A program made the translations under genes and the position numbers. Positions 1 to 6,863 of a stretch of 10,896 nt of DNA are shown piece after piece. Position 1 is the stretch's first letter. Every line of letters begins with the position of its first letter. The DNA is from Zoogloeaceae bacterium (GTDB lineage: Bacteria > Pseudomonadota > Gammaproteobacteria > Burkholderiales > Rhodocyclaceae): the NCBI GenBank assembly GCA_031267345.1, contig JAIRZG010000083.1, positions 1 through 10,896 of the forward strand, in the 5' to 3' direction. A model generated the notes under the pieces. It made no database searches. It was not told the DNA's origin and saw nothing but the letters and a program-made list of their open reading frames with translations.

Positions 1-2
1 GA

Positions 3-1688
3 ACGGCGTTGTTTCGCAACGCGGGGCGCATCCTGCTGGCCTTGCCGCTGGCGGCCGTGTTGTTTCTCTTTTTCCCGCGCATTCCCGGCCCGTTGTGGGA
101 TATTGGCCTTTCCTTCGGCCTGCCGCTCACCCTTGGCCTGGAAAAATCCAGTCAGGGCCTGGGCGTCTCCACCCGTTTGAAACCCGGTCAGGGACAGACG
201 CAGACCGGCGTTGCCGAAAGCCAGCCGGTGCTGGTGGCGGAATTTGAAAACTGGGTTCCGCCCACCAGTCTGCTCTACTGGCGCGGGCCGGTGTATTACG
301 ATTTTGACGGCCTGGAATGGCGGCTCGACGCGGAATACGAAGCCGGACAGGGGCGCAAACTCATGCGTCAGGGCTGGACGAAGGCCAGCGCCTTCGCCGC
401 CACCATAAAACGCAAAACACAGGAAATCCGTTACCGCATCCGCTTGACCCCGCACGAGCGCCTCTGGCTGTACGGCCTTGATCTGCCCTCCTCCCTGACC
501 AGTGAAGCCTTCATCAGCCCGGACTGGCAGGTGCTCTCGCATCGTCCGGTGCGCGCAGAAGCGAGCTACCAGTTGAGTTCCTGGCTGGATTGGGAAGCGG
601 GCGGCGACTTGCCGGAAACCTTGCGCCAACGCGCCCTCGCCCTGCCCGCAGAAGGCAATCCGCGCCTCAAGGCGCTGGGCGCGGAACTCGCCACCCTGCC
701 GAATGTCGAAGACCGCTATAAAACCGTCCTCGCCGCGCTGGCGCAGGAAGGCTACAAGCTGCGCGACCAGTTCGCCTTTCAGGAAGGGCCGGACGCGCTC
801 GATAACTTCTGGTTCGGGACGCGCGTGGGCAACGCCGACCTCTACGCCGGAACCTTCGTTTTCCTGATGCGCGCCGCTGGCGTTCCGGCGCGGCTCGTTA
901 CCGGCTATCGCGGCGGCAAGCTGATGGCGCTGACCGATTATGTAATCGTCAAGAAAAGCCACGCCCACGCCTGGACGGAAATCTGGGAAGCGCAACGCGG
1001 CTGGCGACGCATCGACCCCATCGATCTGATCGCGCCGGAACGATTCAATGGCGCGGCCTCAACGCAACCCAAACCAACGCCGCCCAAGCCAAAAACCGAG
1101 CCGCCGAAACCGGAGGCGGCAAAGCCGCAAACGCCCGCGTCCAACCCGCAGAACAGCGAAGAACGGCCTTCCGGCGCGTTCACTGCCGTAGCGCTCGCGC
1201 CCGCCGCGCTGGAAGACGGCTGGCGCCTGCCCGATCCGGGCGATTTCCTGGGACGCTGGATGTTCCGCCTTGACGCGGAAACGCAGCAATCCCTGCTTGG
1301 CGGCTTGAGCGGCGGATTTGCCTGGCTCTGGCTTTTGGGCGGCGCGACGCTGGGCAGCGCGCTGGTGATGCTCATCGGGCAGCTTCTCGCCCAACTTCGC
1401 GCCAGCCGCCATCTGCCGCCGCCCGAACGCGAATGGCGGCGCGTCTGTCGTCTGCTGAAGCGGCGCGGATTCCCGCTGGAGGCCTGGGAATGTCCCGGCA
1501 ATTTCGCCCGCCGCGTCGCCCTTGCCCGCCCGCTCTGGGAAAAGGAGATGACCGCTCTTGCCCTGGCCTATACCGACTGGCGCTACGCCGCCGGACGAAC
1601 CGACGCGCCCGCGCGGATAAAAATCTGCGCCCGCCGCCTGTACAACCTGATGCTTGCCGATGTTCAACCCGCGCCAGCAAGAATGTAG
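3..1688 (+). CDS. TgpA-like transmembrane transglutaminase-domain protein (5' partial), probable loss of catalytic Cys
   Basis: The reading frame is open to the left edge, so the N-terminal membrane helices usual in this family are probably outside the window; the TTG at 9 need not be a start. From the TTG, residues are: a hydrophobic helix (about 7-24) ending in FFPRIPGPLW, a typical TgpA junction; a long periplasmic region; a transglutaminase-like domain (about 225-350); a Pro/Lys-rich linker (about 350-385); a second membrane helix (about 435-462); and a cytoplasmic tail with the FARRVA...YTDWRYA pattern of the DUF4129-like end. The core retains His (H320, in SHAHAW) and Asp (D336, in RIDP). 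Family members usually read G-[FY]-C-E just before HYASAF; here it is GNADLYAGTF, so the Cys site is Ala (codon 834-836). No Cys occurs anywhere in the visible periplasmic part. Such proteins are often encoded beside a MoxR ATPase and a DUF58 protein, which would lie to the left. The family is confident; loss of activity is inferred. Confidence 0.9.
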   Translation, partial: TALFRNAGRILLALPLAAVLFLFFPRIPGPLWDIGLSFGLPLTLGLEKSSQGLGVSTRLKPGQGQTQTGVAESQPVLVAEFENWVPPTSLLYWRGPVYYDFDGLEWRLDAEYEAGQGRKLMRQGWTKASAFAATIKRKTQEIRYRIRLTPHERLWLYGLDLPSSLTSEAFISPDWQVLSHRPVRAEASYQLSSWLDWEAGGDLPETLRQRALALPAEGNPRLKALGAELATLPNVEDRYKTVLAALAQEGYKLRDQFAFQEGPDALDNFWFGTRVGNADLYAGTFVFLMRAAGVPARLVTGYRGGKLMALTDYVIVKKSHAHAWTEIWEAQRGWRRIDPIDLIAPERFNGAASTQPKPTPPKPKTEPPKPEAAKPQTPASNPQNSEERPSGAFTAVALAPAALEDGWRLPDPGDFLGRWMFRLDAETQQSLLGGLSGGFAWLWLLGGATLGSALVMLIGQLLAQLRASRHLPPPEREWRRVCRLLKRRGFPLEAWECPGNFARRVALARPLWEKEMTALALAYTDWRYAAGRTDAPARIKICARRLYNLMLADVQPAPARM

Positions 1689-1689
1689 G

Positions 1690-1744
1690 GCGGCTTGCAG
1701 CCGCTCGCAGATATGGGTGGTGGGGCAGGCGCGAGAATCGCGCC
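1690..1744. repeat. Two small palindromes between the TgpA-like gene and the FTR1 gene
   Basis: Just past the stop codon at 1686-1688 lies a perfect 6-bp stem with a 3-base loop (GCGGCT-TGC-AGCCGC, 1690-1704). A second perfect 7-bp stem, GGCGCGA-GAA-TCGCGCC, lies at 1728-1744. Neither is followed by a T-run, so they are not clear intrinsic terminators. The second closely resembles the palindrome at 2975-2992. Dispersed REP-like elements are one explanation. Confidence 0.55.
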
Positions 1745-1796
1745 TCTACGGTCGCCCCTACAGGGCGGGGTTTCAACCAGAGTTGGTTTTATGATG

Positions 1797-1804
1797 AAAG
1801 GAAG
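1797..1804 (+). promoter_or_regulatory. Ribosome binding site that fixes the FTR1 start at 1809
   Basis: AAAGGAAG lies just before the ATG at 1809, with 6 bases between AAGGA and the ATG. The open frame runs further up to a TTG at 1695 and passes two ATGs at 1791 and 1794. Only the 1809 start gives a normal signal peptide directly from Met and a good ribosome site. Confidence 0.7.
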
Positions 1805-1808
1805 TCCC

Positions 1809-2984
1809 ATGTCGACGCTTTACCGCTTTGTCTTTACGCTCGTTTTTGCCCTTTTTTCGCTCGTCCTTCACGCCGAACCCCTCGATGGCGAAGCCGTGAT
1901 CGCCGACATCCTGGCGCGCGGCGAAGCCAGTGTCGCCGCCTACGATCCGGCGCATTCGCTCGCCGCCGCCAGCGAATTTTCGGCGCTCTATTTTGAACGC
2001 TTTGAAAACCTGGAACTCGATCTGGCGCTCAAGGATTCCAACCTGAAAAACGAACTGGAAGTGCTGTTCGGCGCGCTGAACGGCAACGCCATGCGCGGTG
2101 TGCCGAAAGCGCAACTGGAAGCCTCCTGGCAGGAATTGAAACCCCTGCTCACGCGGGCGCGGACGCTTTACGCCGAAAGCGAAAGCGCCAGCGGCGGCGG
2201 CACGTTTTTGAAGGCGCTGACCATCCTGCTGCGCGAGGGCGTGGAGGCCATGCTGGTGGTCGGCGCGTTGGCGGCCTATCTACGGCGCGCGGGCGCGGCG
2301 GATCGGGTATGGGTCATTTACGCGGGCGTGGCGGTCGCCATTCCCTTGTCCATCCTGACCGGCTGGGCGGTGAATAATTTTCTTCAGGCCACGGGCGCGC
2401 CGCTGGCGGTGGTGGAAGGCGTGACCATGCTGGCGGCCTCTACCGTGCTGTTTTATGTGAGCTGCTGGATGTTCGCCAAGCGCGAAGCCAAACGCTGGGA
2501 AGAATGGATCGCCCGACAAATGGACGCCGCCCTGGGCAAGGGTTCCCTGCTGGCGCTTTCCGGCGCGTCCTGTCTGGCGGTCTATCGGGAAGGCGCGGAA
2601 ACCGTGCTGTTTTATCAGGCCCTGGCGCTGCAATCGCCGGGGCAGGAGCCTTTTCTTTACGCGGGACTGGGCGTTGCCGCCCTGTTGCTCGTCGTCTTCT
2701 TTTTCCTGATGCGCCACGCGGCGCTGCGCCTGCCGTTCAAACTCTTTTTCGGCGCGACCTCAGTATTGCTCTACGGCCTTGCCGTAGTCTTTCTCGGTCA
2801 GGCCATCGTCGAGCTCCAGGCCGCAGGCTGGATCGCCAGCATCTATCTTTCCGGTTTCCCGCACATCAGCTGGCTCGGTATCGCGCCCACCGCGCAAAGT
2901 CTGGGCGCGCAGACGGCATTGCTGCTTTTGCCGCTGACGTGGCAGCTGCTCCGTCGCCGGGGCGCGAACAGACAGGCGCGATAA
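1809..2984 (+). CDS. FTR1-family high-affinity iron permease with periplasmic N-terminal domain
   Basis: This 391-residue protein is predicted to carry iron across the inner membrane. A signal peptide (residues 1-22, FVFTLVFALFSLVLHA) is followed by a roughly 115-residue secreted domain (EFSALYFERFENLELDLALKD...). The permease part then has multiple hydrophobic helices from about residue 134 to the C-terminus. Both family hallmark REXXE motifs are present: REGVE at 142-146 and REGAE at 260-264, each in a hydrophobic helix and known in FTR1/EfeU proteins to be needed for iron translocation. E. coli EfeU is shorter and lacks this N-terminal domain; longer proteobacterial forms have one. No efeO, efeB or p19-like partner gene lies beside it, so its redox or periplasmic partner, if any, is elsewhere. 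The stop codon sits inside a palindrome (2975-2992). Family confident; ferric rather than ferrous substrate not decided by the sequence. Confidence 0.92.
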   Translation: MSTLYRFVFTLVFALFSLVLHAEPLDGEAVIADILARGEASVAAYDPAHSLAAASEFSALYFERFENLELDLALKDSNLKNELEVLFGALNGNAMRGVPKAQLEASWQELKPLLTRARTLYAESESASGGGTFLKALTILLREGVEAMLVVGALAAYLRRAGAADRVWVIYAGVAVAIPLSILTGWAVNNFLQATGAPLAVVEGVTMLAASTVLFYVSCWMFAKREAKRWEEWIARQMDAALGKGSLLALSGASCLAVYREGAETVLFYQALALQSPGQEPFLYAGLGVAALLLVVFFFLMRHAALRLPFKLFFGATSVLLYGLAVVFLGQAIVELQAAGWIASIYLSGFPHISWLGIAPTAQSLGAQTALLLLPLTWQLLRRRGANRQAR

Positions 2985-2992
2985 ATCGCGCC
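2975..2992. repeat. Perfect 8-bp palindrome across the FTR1 stop codon
   Basis: GGCGCGAT-AA-ATCGCGCC is a perfect 8-bp stem with a 2-base loop, overlapping the TAA at 2982-2984. It is followed by a C-run rather than a T-run, which does not favour a simple terminator. It shares GGCGCGA...TCGCGCC with the palindrome at 1728-1744. Confidence 0.6.
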
Positions 2993-3001
2993 CCCCGCAA
3001 A

Positions 3002-3026
3002 GGACGGGAATAAAGCAAACCCGTCC
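3002..3026 (+). repeat. Hairpin between FTR1 gene and frdC
   Basis: GGACGGG (3002-3008) pairs with CCCGTCC (3020-3026) across an 11-base A-rich loop. Its place downstream of the FTR1 stop fits a transcript end, but no T-run follows, so the terminator role is uncertain. Confidence 0.35.
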
Positions 3027-3052
3027 CTGATCCCTGCCCTCCACTTTGCGCT

Positions 3053-3081
3053 TTGCGTTTTGTTGCAGTGCAGCATAAAAT
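3053..3081 (+). promoter_or_regulatory. Candidate sigma70-type promoter for frdCAB
   Basis: TTGCGT (3053-3058) and TAAAAT (3076-3081) are separated by 17 bases and end 35 bases before the frdC start. The -10 matches the consensus at five of six positions; the -35 is weak. The -35 lies in a tandem CTTTGCG repeat (3044-3057). No clear FNR-type TTGAT-N4-ATCAA site was seen, although regulation by oxygen would be expected for this enzyme. Confidence 0.3.
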
Positions 3082-3116
3082 GACGGACTTTACGGGTTAC
3101 TCTTCGGGAGTCTGTC

Positions 3117-3926
3117 GTGCCGACAAGCGTTTTCATCGTTCAATCCGATCTGGTCGAACATCCGCGCAAAAGCCGCTGGCCGGCGCGGCTGGATTTGCTG
3201 CAAAGCGGCACGGGATTGGCGCTCGCCCTGTTCATGTGGGGGCACATGTTCTTTGTCGCCTCCATCCTGCTGGGCAAAACGACCATGTGGTCGATTACCC
3301 GCATGTTCGAGGGCTATTTTTTCTTCGGCGGCGCGTATCCGCGTCTGGTCTCCGGCGTGGCGGCGGGGATACTGCTGTTGTTTGTCCTGCACGCGCTGCT
3401 GGCGATGCGCAAATTCCCCGGCGATTACCGGCAATATCGCAAAATGCGGGCGCACGTAAAAGCCATGCGGCATGAGGATTCGACCCTGTGGATCTGGCAG
3501 GTCTACACCGGCTTTGCGCTCTTTTTCCTCGCTTCGGCGCATCTCTACCAGATGTTGGCGTGGCCGCAGAACATCGGCCCCTACGCCTCGTCCGACCGCA
3601 TGTGGAGTGACGGCTTGTGGCCGTTTTATCTCGTGATGCTGCTGGCGGTGGAAGTGCATGGCGGCATCGGTCTCTATCGGCTGGCGATGAAATGGAACTG
3701 GCCGAAGTTTTCCCGGAATTTCCTGAAAAAGCTGAAATGGGCGCTGACCGGATTTTTCCTCCTGCTCGGCTTGATGACGCTGGGGGCGTATATGAAAATC
3801 GGCTTTGAACATCAGGCGCGTTACGGCGAGCGTTACCAACCCGCCGACCTGCCGCTCTGGCTGCAAGAACTCGCGCCGGAAGGCGATTTCCCGCGCCGCA
3901 ATCCGCCCGCAGAGGACGCACCATGA
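3117..3926 (+). CDS. frdC: Fumarate reductase/succinate dehydrogenase cytochrome b subunit (dihaem, Wolinella type)
   Basis: This 269-residue membrane anchor binds two b haems and the quinone. It resembles Wolinella succinogenes FrdC closely and almost without gaps through the helices (MWGHMFFVASILLG, LAMRKFP.DYRQY, ASAHLYQM, VEVHGGIGLYRLA). Five membrane helices are visible at about 32-52, 78-97, 127-148, 167-188 and 209-229. The four axial haem histidines match H43, H92, H142 and H181 (H44, H93, H143 and H182 in Wolinella). E65 matches the menaquinol-site Glu66 and E179 matches Glu180 of the E-pathway for transmembrane proton movement, both known from Wolinella work. The start is GTG at 3117, with GGGAG (3106-3110) six bases upstream. 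The stop overlaps the frdA start (ATGA). The tail after the last helix is somewhat longer than in Wolinella. The sequence alone cannot say which way the enzyme runs in vivo. Confidence 0.95.
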   Translation: MPTSVFIVQSDLVEHPRKSRWPARLDLLQSGTGLALALFMWGHMFFVASILLGKTTMWSITRMFEGYFFFGGAYPRLVSGVAAGILLLFVLHALLAMRKFPGDYRQYRKMRAHVKAMRHEDSTLWIWQVYTGFALFFLASAHLYQMLAWPQNIGPYASSDRMWSDGLWPFYLVMLLAVEVHGGIGLYRLAMKWNWPKFSRNFLKKLKWALTGFFLLLGLMTLGAYMKIGFEHQARYGERYQPADLPLWLQELAPEGDFPRRNPPAEDAP

Positions 3927-5917
3927 AAACGCGGATTACGGATGTATTGGTCATCGGCGGTGGACTGGCGGGTTTGCGCGCGGCGATTGGCGCGGCGAAG
4001 CGCGGACACGAGGTAATGGTATTGTCGCTCGTGCCGCCCAAGCGTTCGCATTCGGCGGCGGCGCAGGGCGGAATGCAGGCGTCGCTGGCCAACGTGATCA
4101 AGGGACAGGGCGATACGGAAGACATCCACTTTGAAGACACCGTGCGCGGCTCCGACTGGGGCGCGGATCAGGTGGTGGCGCGCATGTTCGTCCATACCGC
4201 GCCCAAGGCCGTGCGCGAGCTGGCGGCCTGGGGAACGCCGTGGAGCCGCGTGAAAAGCGGTGACCGCGAAGTCATCATCAACAACGAAAAAGTCACCATC
4301 ACCGAACGCGACGCGGCGGAAGGCCTGATCGCGCAACGCGATTTCGGCGGCACGAAAAAATGGCGCACCTGCTATGTCTCCGACGGCACCGGTCACGCCA
4401 TGTTGTTTACCGTCAGCGATCAGGCGATTGCCCAGGGCATCACGGTAGAGGAACGCTGTGAGGCGCTGGCGCTGATTCACGACGGCGAACGCTGTTACGG
4501 CGCGGTGGCGCGCAATCTGATGACGGGCGAACTGTTCGCCTGCCTTGCCCGCGCCACGGTCATCGCCACCGGCGGCGCGGGACGGCTGTATCGCGTCACC
4601 ACCAACGCCGTCATCTGCGAAGGCATGGGTCACGCGTTGGCGCTGGAAACCGGCGTGGCGGCGCTGGGCAACATGGAAGCCGTGCAGTTTCACCCGACTG
4701 GCATTTTTCCGGCGGGCATTCTGGTCACGGAAGGCTGTCGCGGCGACGGCGGCCTGTTGCGCGACGCGGAAGGACATCGCTTCATGCCCGACTACGAGCC
4801 GGAAAAAAAGGAACTCGCCTCGCGCGATGTCGTTTCCCGCCGCATGGAGGAGCACATCCGCAAGGGGCTGGGCGTCGACTCGCGTTTCGGGCCGCATCTG
4901 TGGCTGGACATCACGCAGTTGGGACGCCGCCACATCGAACACAACCTGCGCGAAGTGAAGGAAATCTGCGCATACTTCCTTGGCATAGACCCGGCGGAAA
5001 AATGGATTCCCGTGCGTCCGGCGCAGCATTACACCATGGGCGGCGTGCGTACCCGACATACCGGCGAATCACCGTATCTCAAGGGACTGTTCGCGGCGGG
5101 CGAAGCCGCCTGTTGGGATTTGCACGGCTTTAACCGGCTGGGCGGCAATTCGGTGGCGGAAACGGTGGTCGCGGGCATGATCGTCGGCGAGACGGCAGCG
5201 GATTTTTGCGACGATCCGGAAAACGACCGCGCCGCGCCCATCGCGCTGGCGCGGGAATTTGTGCGCCGCGAAGAGGCCAAACTCCTCGCCCTGCTGCAAT
5301 CAAACGGCGAAGAAAACGCCTTTAAGCTGTGCACCGAAATGCAGGAAATCATGACCCGCTGCGTCGGCATTTTCCGTACTGCTGACGGCTTGCAGGATGG
5401 CGTCTCCCACTTGCAACGCCTGCTGCAAAGAAGCCGTCATATCGGCGTCAGGAGCAAGACCCGGGGCAGCAACCCGGAACTGGTCGCCGCCTATCGCGTG
5501 CGCCGCATGTTGAAGCTGGCCTTGACCATTGCCTACGGCGCGTACCAGCGCACCGAAAGCCGGGGCGCGCATTTCCGTGAGGATTTTCCGGCAAGGAACG
5601 ACCGCGACTGGCTGAAACGCACCCTAGCTTTCTGGCCGCAAGAAACGGAAGAAGAAGCCACCCTGCCGCGTCTGGAATATGAGGCGTTGAACGTAAACGA
5701 AATGGAACTCCCCCCCGGCTGGCGCGGCTACGGCGCGAAAAACCACATCGAGCATCCCGACACCGCCGAGCGTCAGTTTGCCGTCGAACGCACCAGAAAC
5801 CACGTCCAACTGGCGGGCGGCGACCGCTTCGCCCTGCAACAGGAACTCATGCCCTACCTCGACAAACTCCCCGCCCGCCTGCAAGGCAGGAATGAACGGC
5901 TGGACGAACCGCTGTAA
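3923..5917 (+). CDS. frdA: Fumarate reductase/succinate dehydrogenase flavoprotein subunit
   Basis: This 664-residue catalytic subunit interconverts fumarate and succinate at a covalently bound FAD on the cytoplasmic side. Residues 7-21 form the FAD-binding Rossmann start (DVLVIGGGLAGLRAA). H43 in RSHSAAAQGG is the FAD-linking histidine. H257 (QFHPTG), the active-site R301 (ASRDVVSRR), H369 (QHYTMGG) and R405 (GFNRLGGNS) match the substrate-site residues of W. succinogenes FrdA, the first three at identical numbers. Similarity extends to the C-terminus (EYEALNVNEMELPPGWRGYGAK). Length is close to the roughly 656 residues of the Wolinella protein. The ATG at 3923 overlaps the frdC stop and is preceded by AGAGGA (3911-3916), implying translational coupling. 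An 85-base gap containing a palindrome separates it from frdB. Identity of the subunit is very secure. Confidence 0.97.
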   Translation: MKTRITDVLVIGGGLAGLRAAIGAAKRGHEVMVLSLVPPKRSHSAAAQGGMQASLANVIKGQGDTEDIHFEDTVRGSDWGADQVVARMFVHTAPKAVRELAAWGTPWSRVKSGDREVIINNEKVTITERDAAEGLIAQRDFGGTKKWRTCYVSDGTGHAMLFTVSDQAIAQGITVEERCEALALIHDGERCYGAVARNLMTGELFACLARATVIATGGAGRLYRVTTNAVICEGMGHALALETGVAALGNMEAVQFHPTGIFPAGILVTEGCRGDGGLLRDAEGHRFMPDYEPEKKELASRDVVSRRMEEHIRKGLGVDSRFGPHLWLDITQLGRRHIEHNLREVKEICAYFLGIDPAEKWIPVRPAQHYTMGGVRTRHTGESPYLKGLFAAGEAACWDLHGFNRLGGNSVAETVVAGMIVGETAADFCDDPENDRAAPIALAREFVRREEAKLLALLQSNGEENAFKLCTEMQEIMTRCVGIFRTADGLQDGVSHLQRLLQRSRHIGVRSKTRGSNPELVAAYRVRRMLKLALTIAYGAYQRTESRGAHFREDFPARNDRDWLKRTLAFWPQETEEEATLPRLEYEALNVNEMELPPGWRGYGAKNHIEHPDTAERQFAVERTRNHVQLAGGDRFALQQELMPYLDKLPARLQGRNERLDEPL

Positions 5918-5950
5918 ATATTATTTTGAAAATCAAATGCGCCGCCTCTA

Positions 5951-5980
5951 CCGTCATTCCCGCTTGCGCAGAAATGACGG
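5951..5980. repeat. dRS3-like inverted repeat between frdA and frdB
   Basis: CCGTCATT (5951-5958) and AATGACGG (5973-5980) form a perfect 8-bp stem around a 14-base loop starting CCCGC. The core ATTCCC-N8-AGAAAT is close to the neisserial dRS3 pattern ATTCCC-N8-GGGAAT, with a decayed right arm. No T-run follows. It sits inside the operon in the gap between frdA and frdB. Confidence 0.5.
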
Positions 5981-6002
5981 CCCTTGAATGTTGGAACTAC
6001 AA

Positions 6003-6743
6003 ATGAACGCCGAAAATTTCCAGACTTCCCGCTGCATTACCCTCAACATCCTGCGCTACAACCCGCAGGACAAGGCTTCCGAGCCGCGTCTGCAAAGCTA
6101 CGCGCTGGAAGCCGCCGATGGCATGACGCTGTTCATTGCCCTGAACGAACTGCGCGAGCATCAGGATCCGACCCTGCAATTCGATTTTGTCTGTCGCGCC
6201 GGCATTTGCGGCTCCTGCGCGATGATGGTCAACGGGCGTCCGCGTCTGGCCTGTCGCACCCTGATTGCCGACCTGCCGGATGAAAGCACGCTCACGCCGT
6301 TGCCTTTCTTCGCGTTGATCGGCGACCTTTCGGTGAACACGGGCAAATGGATGCGCGGCATGAGCGAACGTCTGCAAACCTGGCTGCACGCCAAAGAAGC
6401 GGAACCCGACCTCGAGCGTATCGAAGAACGCATGGCGCCGGAGACCGCCGAAGCCATTTACGAGCTGGATCGCTGCATCGAATGCGGTTGTTGTGTCGCC
6501 GCCTGCGGTACGGCGCAGATGCGTCCGGATTTTGTCGGCGCGGTCGGCTTCGGCAAAATCGCCCGCTTCCGCATCGACCCGCGCGATACGCGCGACGACG
6601 ATGATTACTTTGAACTCATCGGCGACGACGCCGGCGTTTTCGGCTGCATGTCGCTTTTGGCCTGTCACGACATGTGCCCGAAAGCCCTGCCCCTGAAAAC
6701 GCAAATCGCGTTTTTGCGACGCAAGATGGCGCTGGTCGCGTAG
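6003..6743 (+). CDS. frdB: Fumarate reductase/succinate dehydrogenase iron-sulfur subunit
   Basis: This 246-residue subunit passes electrons between the haems of FrdC and the FAD of FrdA. The N-terminal ferredoxin domain holds the [2Fe-2S] cysteines C64, C69, C72 and C84 (CRAGICGSCAMM...LAC). The C-terminal domain holds the cysteines for the [4Fe-4S] and [3Fe-4S] clusters: CIECGCCVAAC (C158, C161, C164, C168) and CMSLLACHDMC (C215, C221, C225). Cluster assignment follows Wolinella FrdB, which it resembles along its length (ELIGDD.GVFGCM.LLACHD.CPK). The start at 6003 is preferred because GGAA (5993-5996) lies six bases upstream; an in-frame ATG at 5988 would add five residues but has a weaker ribosome site. 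Either start gives an N-terminus about ten residues longer than in Wolinella. All cluster ligands are present, so it should be functional. Confidence 0.96.
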   Translation: MNAENFQTSRCITLNILRYNPQDKASEPRLQSYALEAADGMTLFIALNELREHQDPTLQFDFVCRAGICGSCAMMVNGRPRLACRTLIADLPDESTLTPLPFFALIGDLSVNTGKWMRGMSERLQTWLHAKEAEPDLERIEERMAPETAEAIYELDRCIECGCCVAACGTAQMRPDFVGAVGFGKIARFRIDPRDTRDDDDYFELIGDDAGVFGCMSLLACHDMCPKALPLKTQIAFLRRKMALVA

Positions 6744-6765
6744 TTTCGTCACGCCTTTGGCAAGT

Positions 6766-6800
6766 GGGAATCCCGTGTTTTCAAGTCTTTATGGATTCCC
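6766..6800. repeat. dRS3-like inverted repeat in the convergent frdB-aroB gap
   Basis: GGGAATCC (6766-6773) and GGATTCCC (6793-6800) are perfect inverted copies 19 bases apart. The arms extend two bases outward by one G-T and one G-C pair. The motif GGATTCCCGCTTTCGC is typical of dispersed repeats seen in betaproteobacteria. It lies between two converging genes and could help end transcription from both sides, but no T-run was seen. The remainder of the 120-base gap holds a weak CCCGC/GCGGG stem (6835-6852) and nothing else I can name. Confidence 0.5.
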
Positions 6801-6863
6801 GCTTTCGCCGCTTTTGCGATGGGATCGTCGTTTTCCCGCCACGCCGTGCGGGGGTGTTGGGCT

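Noticed and set aside
1059..1667. Minus-strand open frame opposite the TgpA-like gene
   Set aside because: It is a shadow of the coding strand across the Pro/Lys linker and C-terminal domain; composition is skewed to Gly, Arg and Ala.
1695..1808. Upstream extension of the FTR1 gene to a TTG start
   Set aside because: The extra 38 residues would put palindromic intergenic DNA before the signal peptide, and the ATG at 1809 has a good ribosome site.
3833..5059. Long minus-strand open frame (408 codons) opposite frdC/frdA
   Set aside because: It is the complement of a securely identified gene in GC-rich DNA, and its protein is rich in Arg, Ala and His with no recognisable motif.
5951..5980. Intrinsic terminator after frdA
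   Set aside because: There is no T-run after the stem, and termination here would separate frdB from its partners.
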